Assembly (NCBI GenBank): GCA_013399695.1
Contig: VXAU01002492.1
Location: forward strand, 235,527 to 299,526
Origin: Formicarius rufipectus
Lineage: Eukaryota > Chordata > Aves > Passeriformes > Formicariidae
Length of the DNA stretch: 64,000 nt
Reading direction: 5' to 3'
Each line of letters begins with the position of its first letter. Position 1 is the stretch's first letter. The notes beneath the pieces were generated by a model that was not told where the DNA came from, did no database searches, and was given only the letters and a program-made list of their open reading frames with translations. Positions 50,018 through 62,600 of this stretch are shown here, piece after piece. Both the position numbers and the translations under genes were made by a program.

Positions 50018-51138
50018 TATGATCTCTATATATGGAAAATAATGCAAACAAACCCAAAAGTCTTGCAAGGTTTCTGCTTGTCCTATTTGGCGCTGTGTCA
50101 GCTTTCCCCACTTGAAGTTGCTGGAGGGGTGGTGGTAGAGATTGGAGCAGCCTGTTTGGAGCACATACACATAAGAGAGGAATCATATTATTGTAATTGA
50201 GGCAGTCCCATTAGCTGGCTTGGTTAATTTGGATTCCTCTCTGGTCATCCAAGAAAGGAGGATCCCATGAGAGGATGATTTTGTTTTCCTCCCTTAGATA
50301 GAGAAGGAAGCTACTGCAGCAAGGTGTCTAATTTAGCCAGTTGAGCCTAAAACTGACTTGTATGAATAACCCTCTTTTCCTCCTTCCTTACCTTAATCAT
50401 CATAAACAAGATCATGACAGCATCACAGTATTTCACTACTTAGAGTCAAATAAATTACAGCTGGGAAAGACAAATTACCCTATTAGTTAATCTTCCTGTC
50501 TTTCTAGGGTTTTCCCTCAGAATACATTATCCAGCATCCTGTGCAGGAGAGTGAACTCTTCAGTGAGGAGGATGCTGTTATTTCCCTTGGGGAGCTATTC
50601 CTCCTTGTACAATTTCTCATTGCAAGGAAGCTTTTGTTGTTGTTTTTCTCTGCGCAGAAGATAAAGTGAAGTCTTGTATCTGTGTATTTGTATGGTTCTC
50701 ATCACCAGCATATCAGTGTTATATCTGTAACATACACAAATTTTCTTTCTCCCTCTAGAATTGACTGTATATTGGATTCTACCCTAGAAACAGTAGGATG
50801 TATCCTGGCCTTCCTGTCTCCCAGCATGTCAAGCTTGTGTTGCCCAGTTTTTCCCTCAGTGGACTATTCTGGTCCGTATCTCTACCCTTTTCCTCTAATT
50901 AGGGTGTCCTCTTCTGCTTCCACTAATTTGTAATCACTGGAAGGAGCCCACTGGACATTTTTCACATGCTTGCCTTTAGGTGTGGGAAGATCTGAAAAAC
51001 CCACACAAGACCTCTGTCATCTGTTCTCAGAGCAGCCCTTAAAGCCCTTCCGTGGTGCTGATGTCCTGGGTGATCCCTGACAGCAGCACCACCACGTGCT
51101 GGCAGCACTCCTTCCCAGGGTGATTGGCATCCTCTCAT
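50018..51138. other. Unique intronic stretch
   Basis: No gene or repeat recognised. Confidence 0.45.
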
Positions 51139-51215
51139 CATGGAATCACACAGGATTATGGAGTATCCTGAGTTGGGAAGGACCCACGAGGATCCTCGAG
51201 TCCAGCTGGCCACAG
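51139..51215 (-). mobile_element. Short CR1 LINE 3' end
   Basis: TCATGGAATCACACAGGATT followed by GAGTTGGGAAGGACCCACGA and CCTCGAGTCCAGCTGG, the complement of a CR1 tail, heavily truncated. Confidence 0.85.
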
Positions 51216-54200
51216 AGAGACCTCCTTGTGTCTCTTCAGTTGTTTGTCTGCCTTTCCCTCTCCTGGTACTTGGCTCTTGGAGTCTTTGGGGAGAGAACTT
51301 TCCTGCACTGTCTGATCCACTTATTGGGTTCTTAAAACGTTTGCAATAAAGTAGCTATTCTTAATAATAAAATACATTCAGGTGTGGTGTAGAAGGTAGG
51401 GATGAAATAACCAATGATCTGCAAAGGAACCCCAAAACACTCATGCAACATCCCTACCATATACATGTGTGTTTGTTTGCATGAACACCAAGCTATGCAA
51501 TGGTATTTTATGTGTGTAATTTGCATATGTTAACAAGTTCTAAAGTGCAGTGCCCACATTCCTATTTCATATGCATTTTCTTTATTTGGTTAGTGAAACC
51601 ACTAATTCATAGATCTTGTGTTTAGAAATGGCCTCATATAGAATAATAGAGGATGATAATGCTTAAAACTATGTTTTGCATTTAAAAAAACCAGCAACAA
51701 TGAAAAACAAATAAGTTTCTTCAGCTTTGAGGCAGTAATAATTTACATGTCAGGAAGTTAGGCAGCTTTTTATGAGATTATTGCAGTTTTATTCAATAAA
51801 AAATTGTTACCATGACAACAACTGTCATGCTACCTGTGAGATTATAGCAAAGAAGGGCAGGGAAGAAAAAAGGCTTCATTTTGGAAGGAATGTTTCTCTG
51901 ACCTGCTGGATACAAACAACGCCTTGCTGTGAGCACCCCTGAGTGCAGGGCTCCTCAGCCCAGCTCCAGAGCCAGCCAGAGGTGTTGGAAGCACAGCGAT
52001 CCTCTTAGGAAAACAAAAGGCTCGCTAAATAATGACAGGGCTTTGTCATGCAAATACTCTCTTGGTGCCCTGTCGGGTTGCTAATCTGATCTTTCCAATG
52101 TATTGGAGATATCAGCCTGTCAAGATTTGGGAAGGTTGGGAGAGAAAGAATGAAGGAGACCAAAAAGGGCATCAGAAAAGAAAAAAAAAAAAAAACAAAC
52201 CACAAAAACAAAACAATTTTAAATTTCTTTTTACCAAAAAATCCAACCCCAGAAGTCTCTGGGAGGATGAGAAAACATGGTCCCACTAAGTTGCATTATG
52301 GTCACATTATTTATTTTTACCAGGCATTACGATCTCTCAACAAAATGGTTGCTTCATTGACTATGGATTCATGCAAATTTTGGGCACTGACTATGCATCA
52401 CCTCCTCTAGAACCTTCAAGTTTGATTTTTGGGGAATTTTTATTTCCCCAGGACGCACATTTCACTGCCACACACACAAAAAAATCTGCTTTCCTACTCC
52501 CTGTGGCAGCATATGCATTTTTCTTTCTGACTAATGTGCAGAATGTGTACCCTGACTTGCACATAAAAACACAGCCAAAACAACAGAAAAGCACTAGCTG
52601 AGCACACACATCTTATTTTTTAATTTTTTTTTAATTTTTAAATTTCTTTTTATGATGGTTTTTAATCTTACTTTACCAGCAAACACAGGCTTTCCTACCT
52701 AGCCGTACAAAAATACTTTTAGTGTTAATTGTGTCTCTGATTGCTGCTGGCCTGTTGCAAAGAGAAACTGTGACACTAACAGAGTAAAACAATCAGCAAT
52801 GGTTAATGGCTAAAGCACATTAGAAGTTTCGTTAATTAATATCCATTGAATCTCTTTGGAGCCCATATTTATGGTGATTAAATCTATATTTAAGGGTCAT
52901 TAGCATTGCCAAAGTGTACCTTGGGAAACAATGCAGTTTTTTACCTAAACATCTTAAATTTGCCTCATCTATATAAAAAAATGGTTCTGGTTTGCATAAG
53001 GCAACATTAGGTACATAAACAAAAGAAGAAGCAGTGATTATGTTGTTGGGCCAGATTATATAAAACTGTAATATTATTGTAATTAGGACAACAGTGACTT
53101 GGACTATAATAGTGGCTTTCTTGTAAAAATGGCACCGTTTCAAATTTATAGTCTCTGGCTAAATGAGTTTGTTGTAGCATTGACAAAGAAACAAACACAA
53201 GCCAAATGCAGGCAAAATTAAACACAAACAGAAACCTTCCCTGTTTATTTGCTGGGCAGAACGCTGTTTTTCCAGAAGCATTTACTTAATAAATGGTCTT
53301 CCCTGCATTCTTACAGCTTTTTCAATGCAAAATGTTTATCTTTAAAACTTTAAGTGCATTATGCATGTAAAAAATATTTATGTGCATATAGTTTATAACT
53401 GTGGTGGAGTAAAATCCTGCTTAAATATTGATAATCCAAAGCTTGGAGAGTTCTGCTTTGGAGGTTGCCTAAATAACAGTCGTGGTGGCTGCAAGTTCCT
53501 TTTCTTCTGCGCTGTTTTTCACCCTGGAGAACCTCTGAGTTCTCCCAATCTTTTGGTGCAAAGGTTCTGCCACCTGTGGGAGTGGGATCAGGTGCTGCAT
53601 CTGAACCCTTGGTGCAACCAGAGCAGCACTGCTGGAGCAACATCACCTGCACCTGCAGAGGGGACACGGTTTGCTCCTAAATATACTTCTTATTGACACT
53701 GTGAACATAATAACGTGGCATACTTCACACCTGCAAAAGATTTGATCCAAGGCATAAGGAAAAAAAAATTCAAATTAAAGGTGATAAAATGTGAGCTATG
53801 CCAAAGCTTAACTAATTTCAATGGTGGAAGCAATTTCTTTAATTTCTGATTCGTGATCACTTGCATCTTTCATAAACAATTTTCATCAGGAAGACTGTTG
53901 GGAGCAAATTACTGACTTTGACAGACCTTCTCAGAAGTGTGTGATGGTTGGAAATGAAGTGCTGAGTGGCAGAGACTGGGTGGGTAAGAAATTGGTTTCT
54001 AGGAGATGGGAGAATATTTTAGTTGTTTGCCATTCCCTTCATTAATTATATTTGGTGAGATTCTTACATTTCAAGTGACCTCTAAGGGAAAGAAAAGGAA
54101 GGATATGTCACTCCCCTCACCTTGGGTGTGTGCATAAACCATGAATGGGAATACTGACATACATATGACACATGTATTTTTAATATATGTATAAACTTCA

Positions 54201-56758
54201 GTTGAACTTGAGCTTCAATAAGTGATTAAATTATTTTATATCACAAGAAAAAAATCTTGATGGCTGAGCATCAGGGTTGGAAGCAGAGTTAGACACTGAT
54301 TGCCTCTTTTTATTAGGGAGCATTCAACTTTAATATCTAAAACTTTAGTATCTAATGAACACTTGGGATAAAGAATGTGCTTATCAGAGAATCAGCAGAA
54401 CCATTTAAGTTTGGGAGTCTTGAAATAAATATCTATAAAAAGTCTTCAGAAATTCTCAAGTGAAATAAGATAAGAATAGACATTATATACCAAGTCTTTC
54501 TAAACAAGCAATGTAATTATTTCTGAAGGCCTTTGAAATGAGAGCCAGCTAAGCAAATCAAACACAATATCCAAGAAGTCAACAGTCTTACTTCTTTATT
54601 TTCCTTTGTGTATAAAGTATATAATGGAAACAAAATGAAGCAGCCTAGATAAATACTCTTCCAAAAATGTTCACTGTTCTGTGGTGAGCTTTATCCTGTT
54701 CCAGCCCTGCCCCGCTGCACAATGTTCTGCACAACCCTCTTCTGTCCTGGAGGATTACAACCCAAACGCTGAGCATGGAAGGGTGAGCCACCAGAACTTA
54801 AATCTGTGAGATAATTCAATTAACTGCAGTTTTCCCTGCTCTGTCACTGCTGTGGGCAAGACACAAAGGAGCCTTTTGCTCCTCTGCTCCCGCAATATCC
54901 ACACTCAGCTTCCTGCAAACTTCCTTACTCTTTTTTCCTGTTTAGTTTGTTTTCTCTGGCCTGGGCCATGGCCTCTGAGTGGCTTCCCTGTTACTGTTTA
55001 CATTTTCCTGTATGTGAAGGTCATTCAGACATCACCTCTAGGCAGAGGGTGCTGTACTTGCCTCAGGGCTGGGGACCACTTTTGGTGCCCCTTTATCATT
55101 TCCACTCAGTGCTACCAGGCACTGTGTGTTAGTCTGGGTGTACAGCAACATTTGTAATTGGTCAGACAAGAAATTTCTGACATTATTTCCCTACAAATAA
55201 ACCATCATGTTGAGCAGAAAGTCCATTTCTCATGCCCTGCGGCAGGTTAAGGACTATTATATTAAAGGTTAGGTATAAGATCACTTTTCAACATCAAATT
55301 AAGCTTCAAAACATGAACAGTTTGCATGTTTGTAAGAACAGGTTCAGCAAGCATCTCTCCAGGATAGATGTAGCACAGGATTCCTTTTCCAAGGGGTACA
55401 TCAGCTGCAGGACCCCTCTGGACCCTGCCAGGTGGGACCTTGGTGGAGCTTGCACAGCAGGCTGATCTACCTCCCTCTGCTGATACTCTCCCTCTAAGAA
55501 TGGTTACATTTGCAGCAAAAAATAAATGACCAGTACAAGCCACAGGCATTTTGTTATCTAGTAAGATGTATTTTTTCAACCCACATTCCCTTCCCTGGGA
55601 ATTACCCCGTTACTTCCATGCAACAGTTGTCACAACTTCAGTCATAGCAGAGTTTGCACTCCATGACTGAGATGTCATCCACCCTCCCAAACCCTGCCAG
55701 CCCTTCCTCTGGTGTTTGAGTTGGCCAGGTGGGACAGCAGGCAGTGACAGCTCCTGGGACACGTGCAAATTAGATGCAAATATGCAAACATTCCTCTAAA
55801 TAATTTGCATGCCCTGTAGCCCACAGAAGTGCCTGGAGCTGTATCAGCACTGTGCCCACAGGGAATGAGGGACAAGGAGCACAGGGCAAGGATGTGCCAA
55901 AGGGATCTCCTGTCCTGAGGTGCCCTGCCCTTTGGGCTCAGCAGCACACAAAGTGAGAAGAAACAAGAGGCTGTTTTTAGTGACATACCCAGAAAGAGGC
56001 AGATTTGGGTGGGTGCTGTAATTCTTTTCCTTTCTGAGCATAAGAATAGTAATTCAGCCCTGCTCCTCTCTCCTGCTCTTGCTGCCCCTCCTTTGGTGTA
56101 AGCCTGATTAATGCCACCATACTTTTATGGCAGCCAAAAAAAAAGAGAGTCTCTGCAGCAACCTTAATGCAACCAACTGAATTTCAGTCCAGTTTGCTTC
56201 TTGCAGAAATGACAAGTGCTGTGATGCCTAAGAAATAAAAAGGGCAATTTCCTTTAATTTTTGTTTCCTATTTATTTTTGTCAGAGTATGGAATTTATAC
56301 CTCTGGCTAGACAATAGACCCCTGAGTGGCAGAGACTCATTTGAGAGGCAATAGTTGTTGTCCTAACCCTGTCACTGTGGCCACATCAAATCATTATCAT
56401 TGCTGCAAGCCAAGAGAAGAAAAAAGAGTCCTTTTTGTTATTGTTTTTCAGTGTGGTCTCTGTAACTTGGCAAGGTTCTTTCAAATGTGAAATTGCATAT
56501 TAAATGCAACATATTATATTTATTATTAATCTTACATTTCGTATCCCTTTGATATGATTCCTTTGCAAATGCTTGAAGTCTACACAGATCTATCAGGTAG
56601 CTTTAAATGCATTCTACAAAACAACCTTAAATAATACAGTTACTAAGAGGGTTTTTGTTTTACCCAGAAATTCAGGCTGCTGGTGTTTATCAGCTTGAAG
56701 CACAACATTTTGTTTCTGTTCCACAAGTAATGTTTTAACTTGTTGCTGATGTGTGGTT
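51216..56758. other. Long unique intronic stretch before the 120-bp exon
   Basis: A/T-rich, with an A-tract at 52180-52195 and a T/A-rich tract near 52615-52650. No gene, RNA gene or repeat family recognised. Confidence 0.45.
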
Positions 56759-56885
56759 GTTTTTTTTTTCCCCTTCTTTTATTATGCAGCTCACAAGGAA
56801 ATGAATTTTTGTTTCACATTGGGTTTTGAACACGATACACAAGTTCCCAGTGAGTGTATTAATTGTGTGCATTCTTTCCATTTAG
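56759..56885 (+). other. Possible alternative 3' splice site and in-frame exon extension
   Basis: A long pyrimidine tract (about 56759-56783) ends in TTATTATGCAG with AG at 56788-56789, a textbook acceptor and richer in pyrimidines than the one used for the conserved exon. Starting the exon at 56790 would add 96 nt. The added frame is open through to the cadherin frame and keeps phase 1, giving 32 extra residues between EC1 and EC2 and including three Cys. This is a prediction from sequence only. The extension does not look like cadherin sequence, and the acceptor at 56885 is certainly the conserved one. Confidence 0.3.
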
Positions 56886-57005
56886 GCACCTTTGTTACTA
56901 AAGTCACAGCTACAGATGCGGATGATCCAGTGTATGGAAACAGTGCCAAGCTGGTTTATAGCATTCTGGAAGGACAACCTTACTTTTCCATTGAGCCACA
57001 CACAG
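56886..57005 (+). CDS. CDH8: Type II cadherin internal exon (120 bp): first part of EC2, CDH8-like
   Basis: The exon begins with the last two bases of a Gly codon (phase 1, joining the previous exon) and encodes GTFVTKVTATDADDPVYG followed by NSAKLVYSILEGQPYFSIEP and HTG. DADDPVYGNSAKLVYSIL is the type II signature of EC2, with the acidic DAD residues that bind calcium at the EC1-EC2 junction. The acceptor is TTCTTTCCATTTAG ending at 56885 and the donor is ACAG/gtaggt after 57005. The length of 120 bp and phase 1 in, phase 1 out are those of the exon that follows the 295-bp exon in this family. Together the two exons give about 138 residues of uninterrupted cadherin sequence. SVEA..TG-type residues of CDH11 are replaced by SIEP, as in CDH8. 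The next exon, expected to encode the rest of EC2, was not found by eye up to 64000. A second in-frame acceptor lies 96 nt upstream (see separate entry). Confidence 0.93.
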
Positions 57006-57039
57006 GTAGGTGACTCAGAACACGAATCCCTGGGTTATG

Positions 57040-57290
57040 GAATGACCTTGGGTTGCACCAGGGAAGCCTTAGGTTGGGCAGTAAGAAAAATACCTTCATG
57101 GAAAGGACTGTCCAACCTTGGCACAGCTGCCCAGGCCAGTGGGAGAGGGACCATCCCTGGGGGGAGTTAAGGCTGTGGGGATGTGGCACTTGGGGATGTG
57201 GGTCAGTGCTGGGCTTGGCAGTGCTGGGGGATTGGTTGGACTCGATGATCTTGAAGGTCTTTTCCAGTGGAAACGGTTCTGTGATTGTGT
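57040..57290 (+). mobile_element. CR1 LINE 3' fragment next to the cadherin exon donor
   Basis: Sense blocks GGTTGCACCAGGGAAGCCTT, AGGTTGGGCAGTAAGAAAAA, CCAACCTTGGCACAGCTGCC and TGGATGTGGCACTTGGGG-like sequence, then TTGGACTCGATGATCTTGAA and the tail GGTTCTGTGATTGTG. It starts about 35 bp downstream of the donor at 57006. Confidence 0.93.
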
Positions 57291-60200
57291 TTATCCAGGT
57301 GACCAGCCCATGCCTCTTCTGCCTCTCATACAGCAGTCAGGGAGTGTGGGTGTCTGTCAGCGGCATCACCCAGATGTAAGAGGGTCTAACTTGTGCTCCC
57401 TCAGAGCCTGACCACGTGGAAAGAGAAAGAAAAAAATCTGTATTAATGGCAGTGGGGGGGAATGGTGATGATAAAATTGCAGAGGTTACCAAAGCAGAAG
57501 TGAAGGCAGAGAAAGAGCCGTGTGACTTATAACTGAGCAGGGATTTTAAGGCTCGGCCCGAGGAATTAAATGAGCATAATGTAATTTTCAATGCGAGACT
57601 ATAGTATTTCCACTTAAAGAAAGGACAGTTTTGCTTGGGAATTTTAGTGACTATGTTCTGTGTTTTCATTAAAATTATTTTTCTTTCTGGCTCTGATGGA
57701 TCAATTTGGGGAGAGAAAGAACATCACACTGCGTGTCGCTGTGAAGTTTTATTTGCATGCATTTAGGATGGTTTTATTTCTCTGTGGTTTTATAGTCTCA
57801 AAGTCATCTCAAAAGTGCCAATAAAACCATTCCCTCTTGTTTTCTGGACATATGTTGTACTTACAATAAATGAATTTAGGTACGTCTAAAAGGTGTTTTT
57901 TAAAGTGATTTGATATTATTTCTAGTATTCTTTCACTTGCTACTAGAAGCTGTTTTTAATCATTGTGAGTGAAGCGGCTGTGATTTCCTAAGGAGGAGAA
58001 ATCTAAAACTCATTTTAAAACATACAAAAAGACTCCTGAATTTATACAACCATAAAGGAGTAAAACAGGGGCAAAAATTCTTGTCCTCGTGCAGATTGAC
58101 AAAATTATAAAATAAATGCTAGGAGAAATTACTAAAGGATGCTTTTAATAGAAAACTAAGTTTTCTCCTCAATATTAAACACAGCACTTTTGTGCTCTTT
58201 AAAATCTGGAATGTCTTTAGGTCTTCGTGGTGAAATTGCATGGAAAAAGTTATTTCCCATTCCTAGAAATGCCCTGGCTGTAGGGACTTCATGGAAATAG
58301 TGTACAACAGTAATATGAATAGATTAATGGATTAATCCATTTGAGTGTTTTCTTCTGGGTGAAGGACAAATATCCTAAAGGTGAAAGTGATCTCCAGAAT
58401 GTGATTTAGTCTTTTATTTTTTATTGCATGTAAAATGGAATTTTGCAGAGAATACCTCCAGCACAGTACAATGGGAAAAGAGCTGCTTGTTCCAAAATTA
58501 AGTGTGTCAAGAGTTCCTAGAGAAGCCCCTGAGTTCCTCTTGGCTGCTTTGCCACAAGGCATGTGGAAATACAGCTCTGAACAGACCTCTGAGCATCAAA
58601 TAGCAAAGTACACTGTTTGATTTCTTTAATATTACAGGTTATTGCATGCAGGGATGACTTGCATTAGCTAATTCAAGGAGAATTGGCTGTAGGATTGTTC
58701 TCAGTTTCTATTAAGGAAAGTTGGTAGTGCCTCAGCATGGGAACACCTCAGCTTTCCTAAAGGAGCTGAGAAATGTATTCTCCACTACACTGAAGATTTT
58801 TCACTTTCACAGAAAAATAGACTGAAAGAAATATCCCAAATGTTAAAAATTGTTTGATTTTACTTGAGTTTCTTATTTGCGAGCTATTAAAACCTGCTGC
58901 TTAATCCAAAGAAGTAAGTATCCCTCACCTAGGAAAATGATTTCCATTATCATGAAAGGCAGACAGAATTCCAAAGTTCCTTGGTGAACCTGAAAATCAT
59001 GATTTTTCTCCTGTTTCTCTAGCACTAATTCTCCCTTGCTACCTTCATTTCCACTTACAAATATTCCTTCGTGTGGCAGTTCAGATACCATGAGAATGAC
59101 ATGGTAGTTTCTGAGGGGAATTTATTCATGAAGAATTCAGCTGTGGCTGCAGTCCCTGAAGTGGCCTCACCTTATGGAGCTGCTTGTGAACCAATAAATG
59201 CTTTGGGATTCCCCCTTCTTCTAGACTGAAGGAGAACATCAATTATGTTCTTTTCTAAACAATTACAACAGGATGAGTTTATGTCCTGGGTTTCTTTATC
59301 TTCCTTGTGGACTGGCCTCCATCCACAGTGGGACCACCACCAAACAGCACACATTTGTCTGTCTAGGGGATATAAACAACAAATATACATGAAATTCTAG
59401 TCATTAAGCAAACCAGACCCAAGTAGTTGTGGAGAAACTGCGGCCATGTATCATGAAGGGTGAAAAGAATTTCTCTAGAACAAAATGTCCAAAGCAAACA
59501 GAAAGTCTGTAAACGTTTCTCTGTTTATATTTATCCAATCTTAGCAATGTGAACCATCCCAACTCTTAGTAGCCAAGGCAGGAAAACGTACTCTCTTGCA
59601 CATTTGTGTGTGTTACTCAGGACCCTCGGGGAAAGTTTCCATGTGGGAAGATGTTTGGATACTATTCTGACAGTATAAAATTGAAATAAAACAGGGCTAG
59701 TAGAGTTTTACCCAACACAAATCAAACCTGAAGGTCGTTCTCCAAGCCTGGGAGATATTTTAGGGTCTGGGCTTGTTTGGGGTTTTTTTTGGGGGTGGGA
59801 GGGGACGTGGGGGTGTGAGTGTATAGCTGCTTTTTCTCTGTTGTTACATCCTGTAACCCCTGCTAAGTTGAAAACCTTTTCAACTGATTTGAAAAAGAGT
59901 TGGTCCTGAACACAGATATTGTGTCTTTCCCAGAATGGAATCACTATTTTAAGAAATGGACTATGTGAAAGTCACCCTCTTCAGAGTGTAAATATTTTCT
60001 GTCATTCACGGGAGCGCATCAAATGTTATCAAAAGTATAGCTATTTAGAGCTGATTTACTGACTGCCTTTATAAATGACTGGCCTCTTTTTATCTTTGTT
60101 TATTAGAAACTAAGAGTAAATGCAGATGTGTGCAGCTGCCAGCACCAGAGCAGCCACAGATAGGCTGTGCTGTCTCTCAATTTTTTAATTTCCTGGCTCA

Positions 60201-61939
60201 GGGTAAGGATTGTCTGATCTTGCTGCTCTGTTTTAATGGCTCATGGAGAGCTATCCGTGAGGAACAATCCCAGCCATGCCTCCTGACTCCTCTGCCTTCT
60301 GTGGCACCCGAACAAAAAGAGGGAGCAAAGGTGTAGGATCTGGTTCTGTGCCTGTGCTAGAAAGGACTCTCACACCTGAGGGGAAACATGAGGAAAGCAT
60401 TTGCTTCCTGCTCTCCTCCTTGGTTCCCACTACCCTGGCACTCCCTGGGTGTGGCCCTCGCCTGCACCCCACTCTGGGCTGTCCCTCTGACTTTGCTGCC
60501 ACTGAAACAGTTCTGGAGTGCTTCTCTAAGTGACCTGTAAACCCGTCATTTTCCATTACCTGAGCTGAAAAATGCATATACTGCTGTAGTTCTAGTTCTC
60601 CAGTTCTTCTCTGTGAGTTATAGACACATGAAAGAAGGTAATTCAGAAGTTATTTTTCACTCAGTGCTCTGAGTATGGCTTAGGGTAAATGCTTTTTTGA
60701 TGGCTTGTTCTCAGTACTTTTCGTTTTTTGTAGGTGAATTTTAATATGACCACTGGTTTGTTGGGTAGAGGGTAGGCTTAAATAATACATGACAATAATA
60801 CAGATTTAGATTTTTCTGAGGGAGACAAAACTTACATTGTGATGACATCAGAATAGCAATAAAACTCATAGTGGACTGGAATATAGGCTTATTATTGTTG
60901 TTACATCTCACTAACTGATGTCAGGCTTCCTGCCTAGTGTGTTTTATTTATAAAGGTATATGACTTGTGTGGATTCTCTCAGTCCAAATTATGACAATCT
61001 AAATGCTGGGAAAGGGGGTTCCTTAAGGCTGCTAAAAGTAACTGGAATACACTTCTCACTTTTAAGCTTTTTCAAGGATATTAAATCATGACTGTCAGCT
61101 TTAAAATAAGATTATCATAATGGAACATAATGTGAAGTGACACTGTGTTCCACAATATAGGGATGGCAGAGGAAATGCATTTTCAGCTGTGTCTGACTTA
61201 TTTACATTTCACATGAACTTAAATAATGTCACTCCTACACACACCTGAAATGAAGTTACATGAAGAAGGCAAATTCCAGCCAGCGCCCTCCTGCACTGGA
61301 AGCACACGGGATTAGTGGAGCACACACCTGGGAAAGAACAGATTCCAAGCATTGCCATCTCAATATGGCCATTTGGTACAAAAAGAGGGCTCAGGTTAGG
61401 TCAGCTGAGATGAACAGAAGAGTCAGGACACCTGCAAAGCTGAAGACTCTCCTAACAGAACGTGGATATTTCTTTGGAGAGTGGGTAATCAACCTTTTTT
61501 CCTATACGAAGTTTACCTTGCAGTTGGAAGTGCACATGTTTTAACCAACGGGGCTTTTAATGATTTAGTGTGTGGCCCTCTCTGGCCCACAGAGTTGAAC
61601 CCCATGGTTCTGAAATCAGAACACGATAGGCCTAGGTGGAATGAAAACTGCATTCAGCAGAAGCCAGGTTTGAATCTTTTATTTTAGTTTGCCACCATCT
61701 AGACCTGGAAGAACAGACATCAGAATAAAAAACAGGTAAAGAAACAAGTGAAGGAACAACAGCAATTTTCCACTTACAGTCATTTTTGTGATGTTACAGA
61801 CTATTTCTTCTACCTGGTTGTTAATGGCCAGTTCATTAGCCACGGTACATCCTGGAGGCAGCACAAGGTGCCCTCAGAATGTCATGTGTAGGACTGATAA
61901 GACCAGTCATAATAAAAAAAGACTGCTGAGGTACTGAGG
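57291..61939. other. Unique intronic stretch
   Basis: Contains the G-rich run at 59791-59813. A G/C-richer part at 60250-60540 has overlapping frames of 85-108 codons on both strands with no recognisable family. Nothing else identified. Confidence 0.45.
59791..59813 (+). other. Potential G-quadruplex sequence
   Basis: Four G runs of 5, 3, 4 and 5 bases separated by T, A and ACGT, with another G4 run about 8 T upstream. This satisfies the usual G3+N1-7 pattern on the gene's coding strand, so it could form in DNA and in the intron RNA. Confidence 0.7.
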
Positions 61940-62110
61940 AAAGTTCAAAGCAGTGTAGCTAAGGTCAGAAGCATATTACTTATAATGAAAGACTGATTGA
62001 ACTTAATTTGTATAAACTGGATAAGAGGTGATTAAAGAAGGATATGAAATCACTGCACAAATATTTGAGAGGTGTTAATAAAAGGGAGACACGGGAACTG
62101 TTTCTGTAAT
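61940..62110 (+). mobile_element. Possible ancient CR1-like LINE remnant
   Basis: ATGAAAGACTGATTGAACTT, AACTGGATAAGAGGTGATTA and ACAAATATTTGAGAGGTGTT resemble, in the right order, the segment of old CR1 or L3-like elements that precedes the tail. Divergence is high and no 3' end is visible. Confidence 0.35.
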
Positions 62111-62509
62111 TACTGGTGATAAAATGGCAGCATTTCAGACTAGGGAGGAGATGGGAACACAGATCTGGGACAGGAAGGTCTGGAGCTCTAAGGGGAAAGT
62201 AATGAGCTGCTGGGAGCAGAACTCACTCGTGTTCAGCAGAGCCTTTCTAAACAGTTCAGCTTCTAAATACTTCAGATTTAAACCCTCCTGGGATTAGTGT
62301 AGGGAGAGAACTTGTTCAACATGAGTCAGAGTCTGGATTGAACTGCTTCCTCCTGGCTCCCTTTATTGACTGGTGCTGCTGCCATATCCTTGCCATCACT
62401 GCAGATTTAAAGTTAAGTGAACTTCCAAATGGAAAAATGAAAAGAGACAGGAATTGGGATAGGTAGGGGTTGTTCTGTCTTAGCAAGAGAGGTGTAGGAA
62501 CTCCTTTTT

Positions 62510-62600
62510 ATGGAATCATAGAGTGATAGAATGGCTGGATTGGAAGGCACCCTAAAGGCATGTCAGTCCAAGCCCCTGCCAGGGGCAGGGACACCCTGCA
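62510..62600 (-). mobile_element. Short CR1 LINE 3' end
   Basis: TGGAATCATAGAGTGATAGA followed by ATGGCTGGATTGGAAGGCAC and GCCAGGGGCAGGGACACCCT, the complement of a CR1 tail. Immediately to the right a short segment containing CAGAAGGCAGGT occurs twice about 28 bp apart (62599 and 62627). Confidence 0.85.

Larger units (their letters stand above)
39963..56885 (+). other. Intron between the two cadherin exons (16,923 bp)
   Basis: It is bounded by the donor gtaggt at 39963 and the acceptor TTTAG at 56885, and is phase 1. It contains an A/C-rich low-complexity block, three CR1 fragments, one LTR-like element and long A/T-rich unique stretches. No additional exon was recognised. Confidence 0.9.

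Noticed and set aside
60130..60577. Overlapping frames of 68-108 codons on both strands in a G/C-richer patch
   Set aside because: No family resemblance or splice signals; likely compositional.
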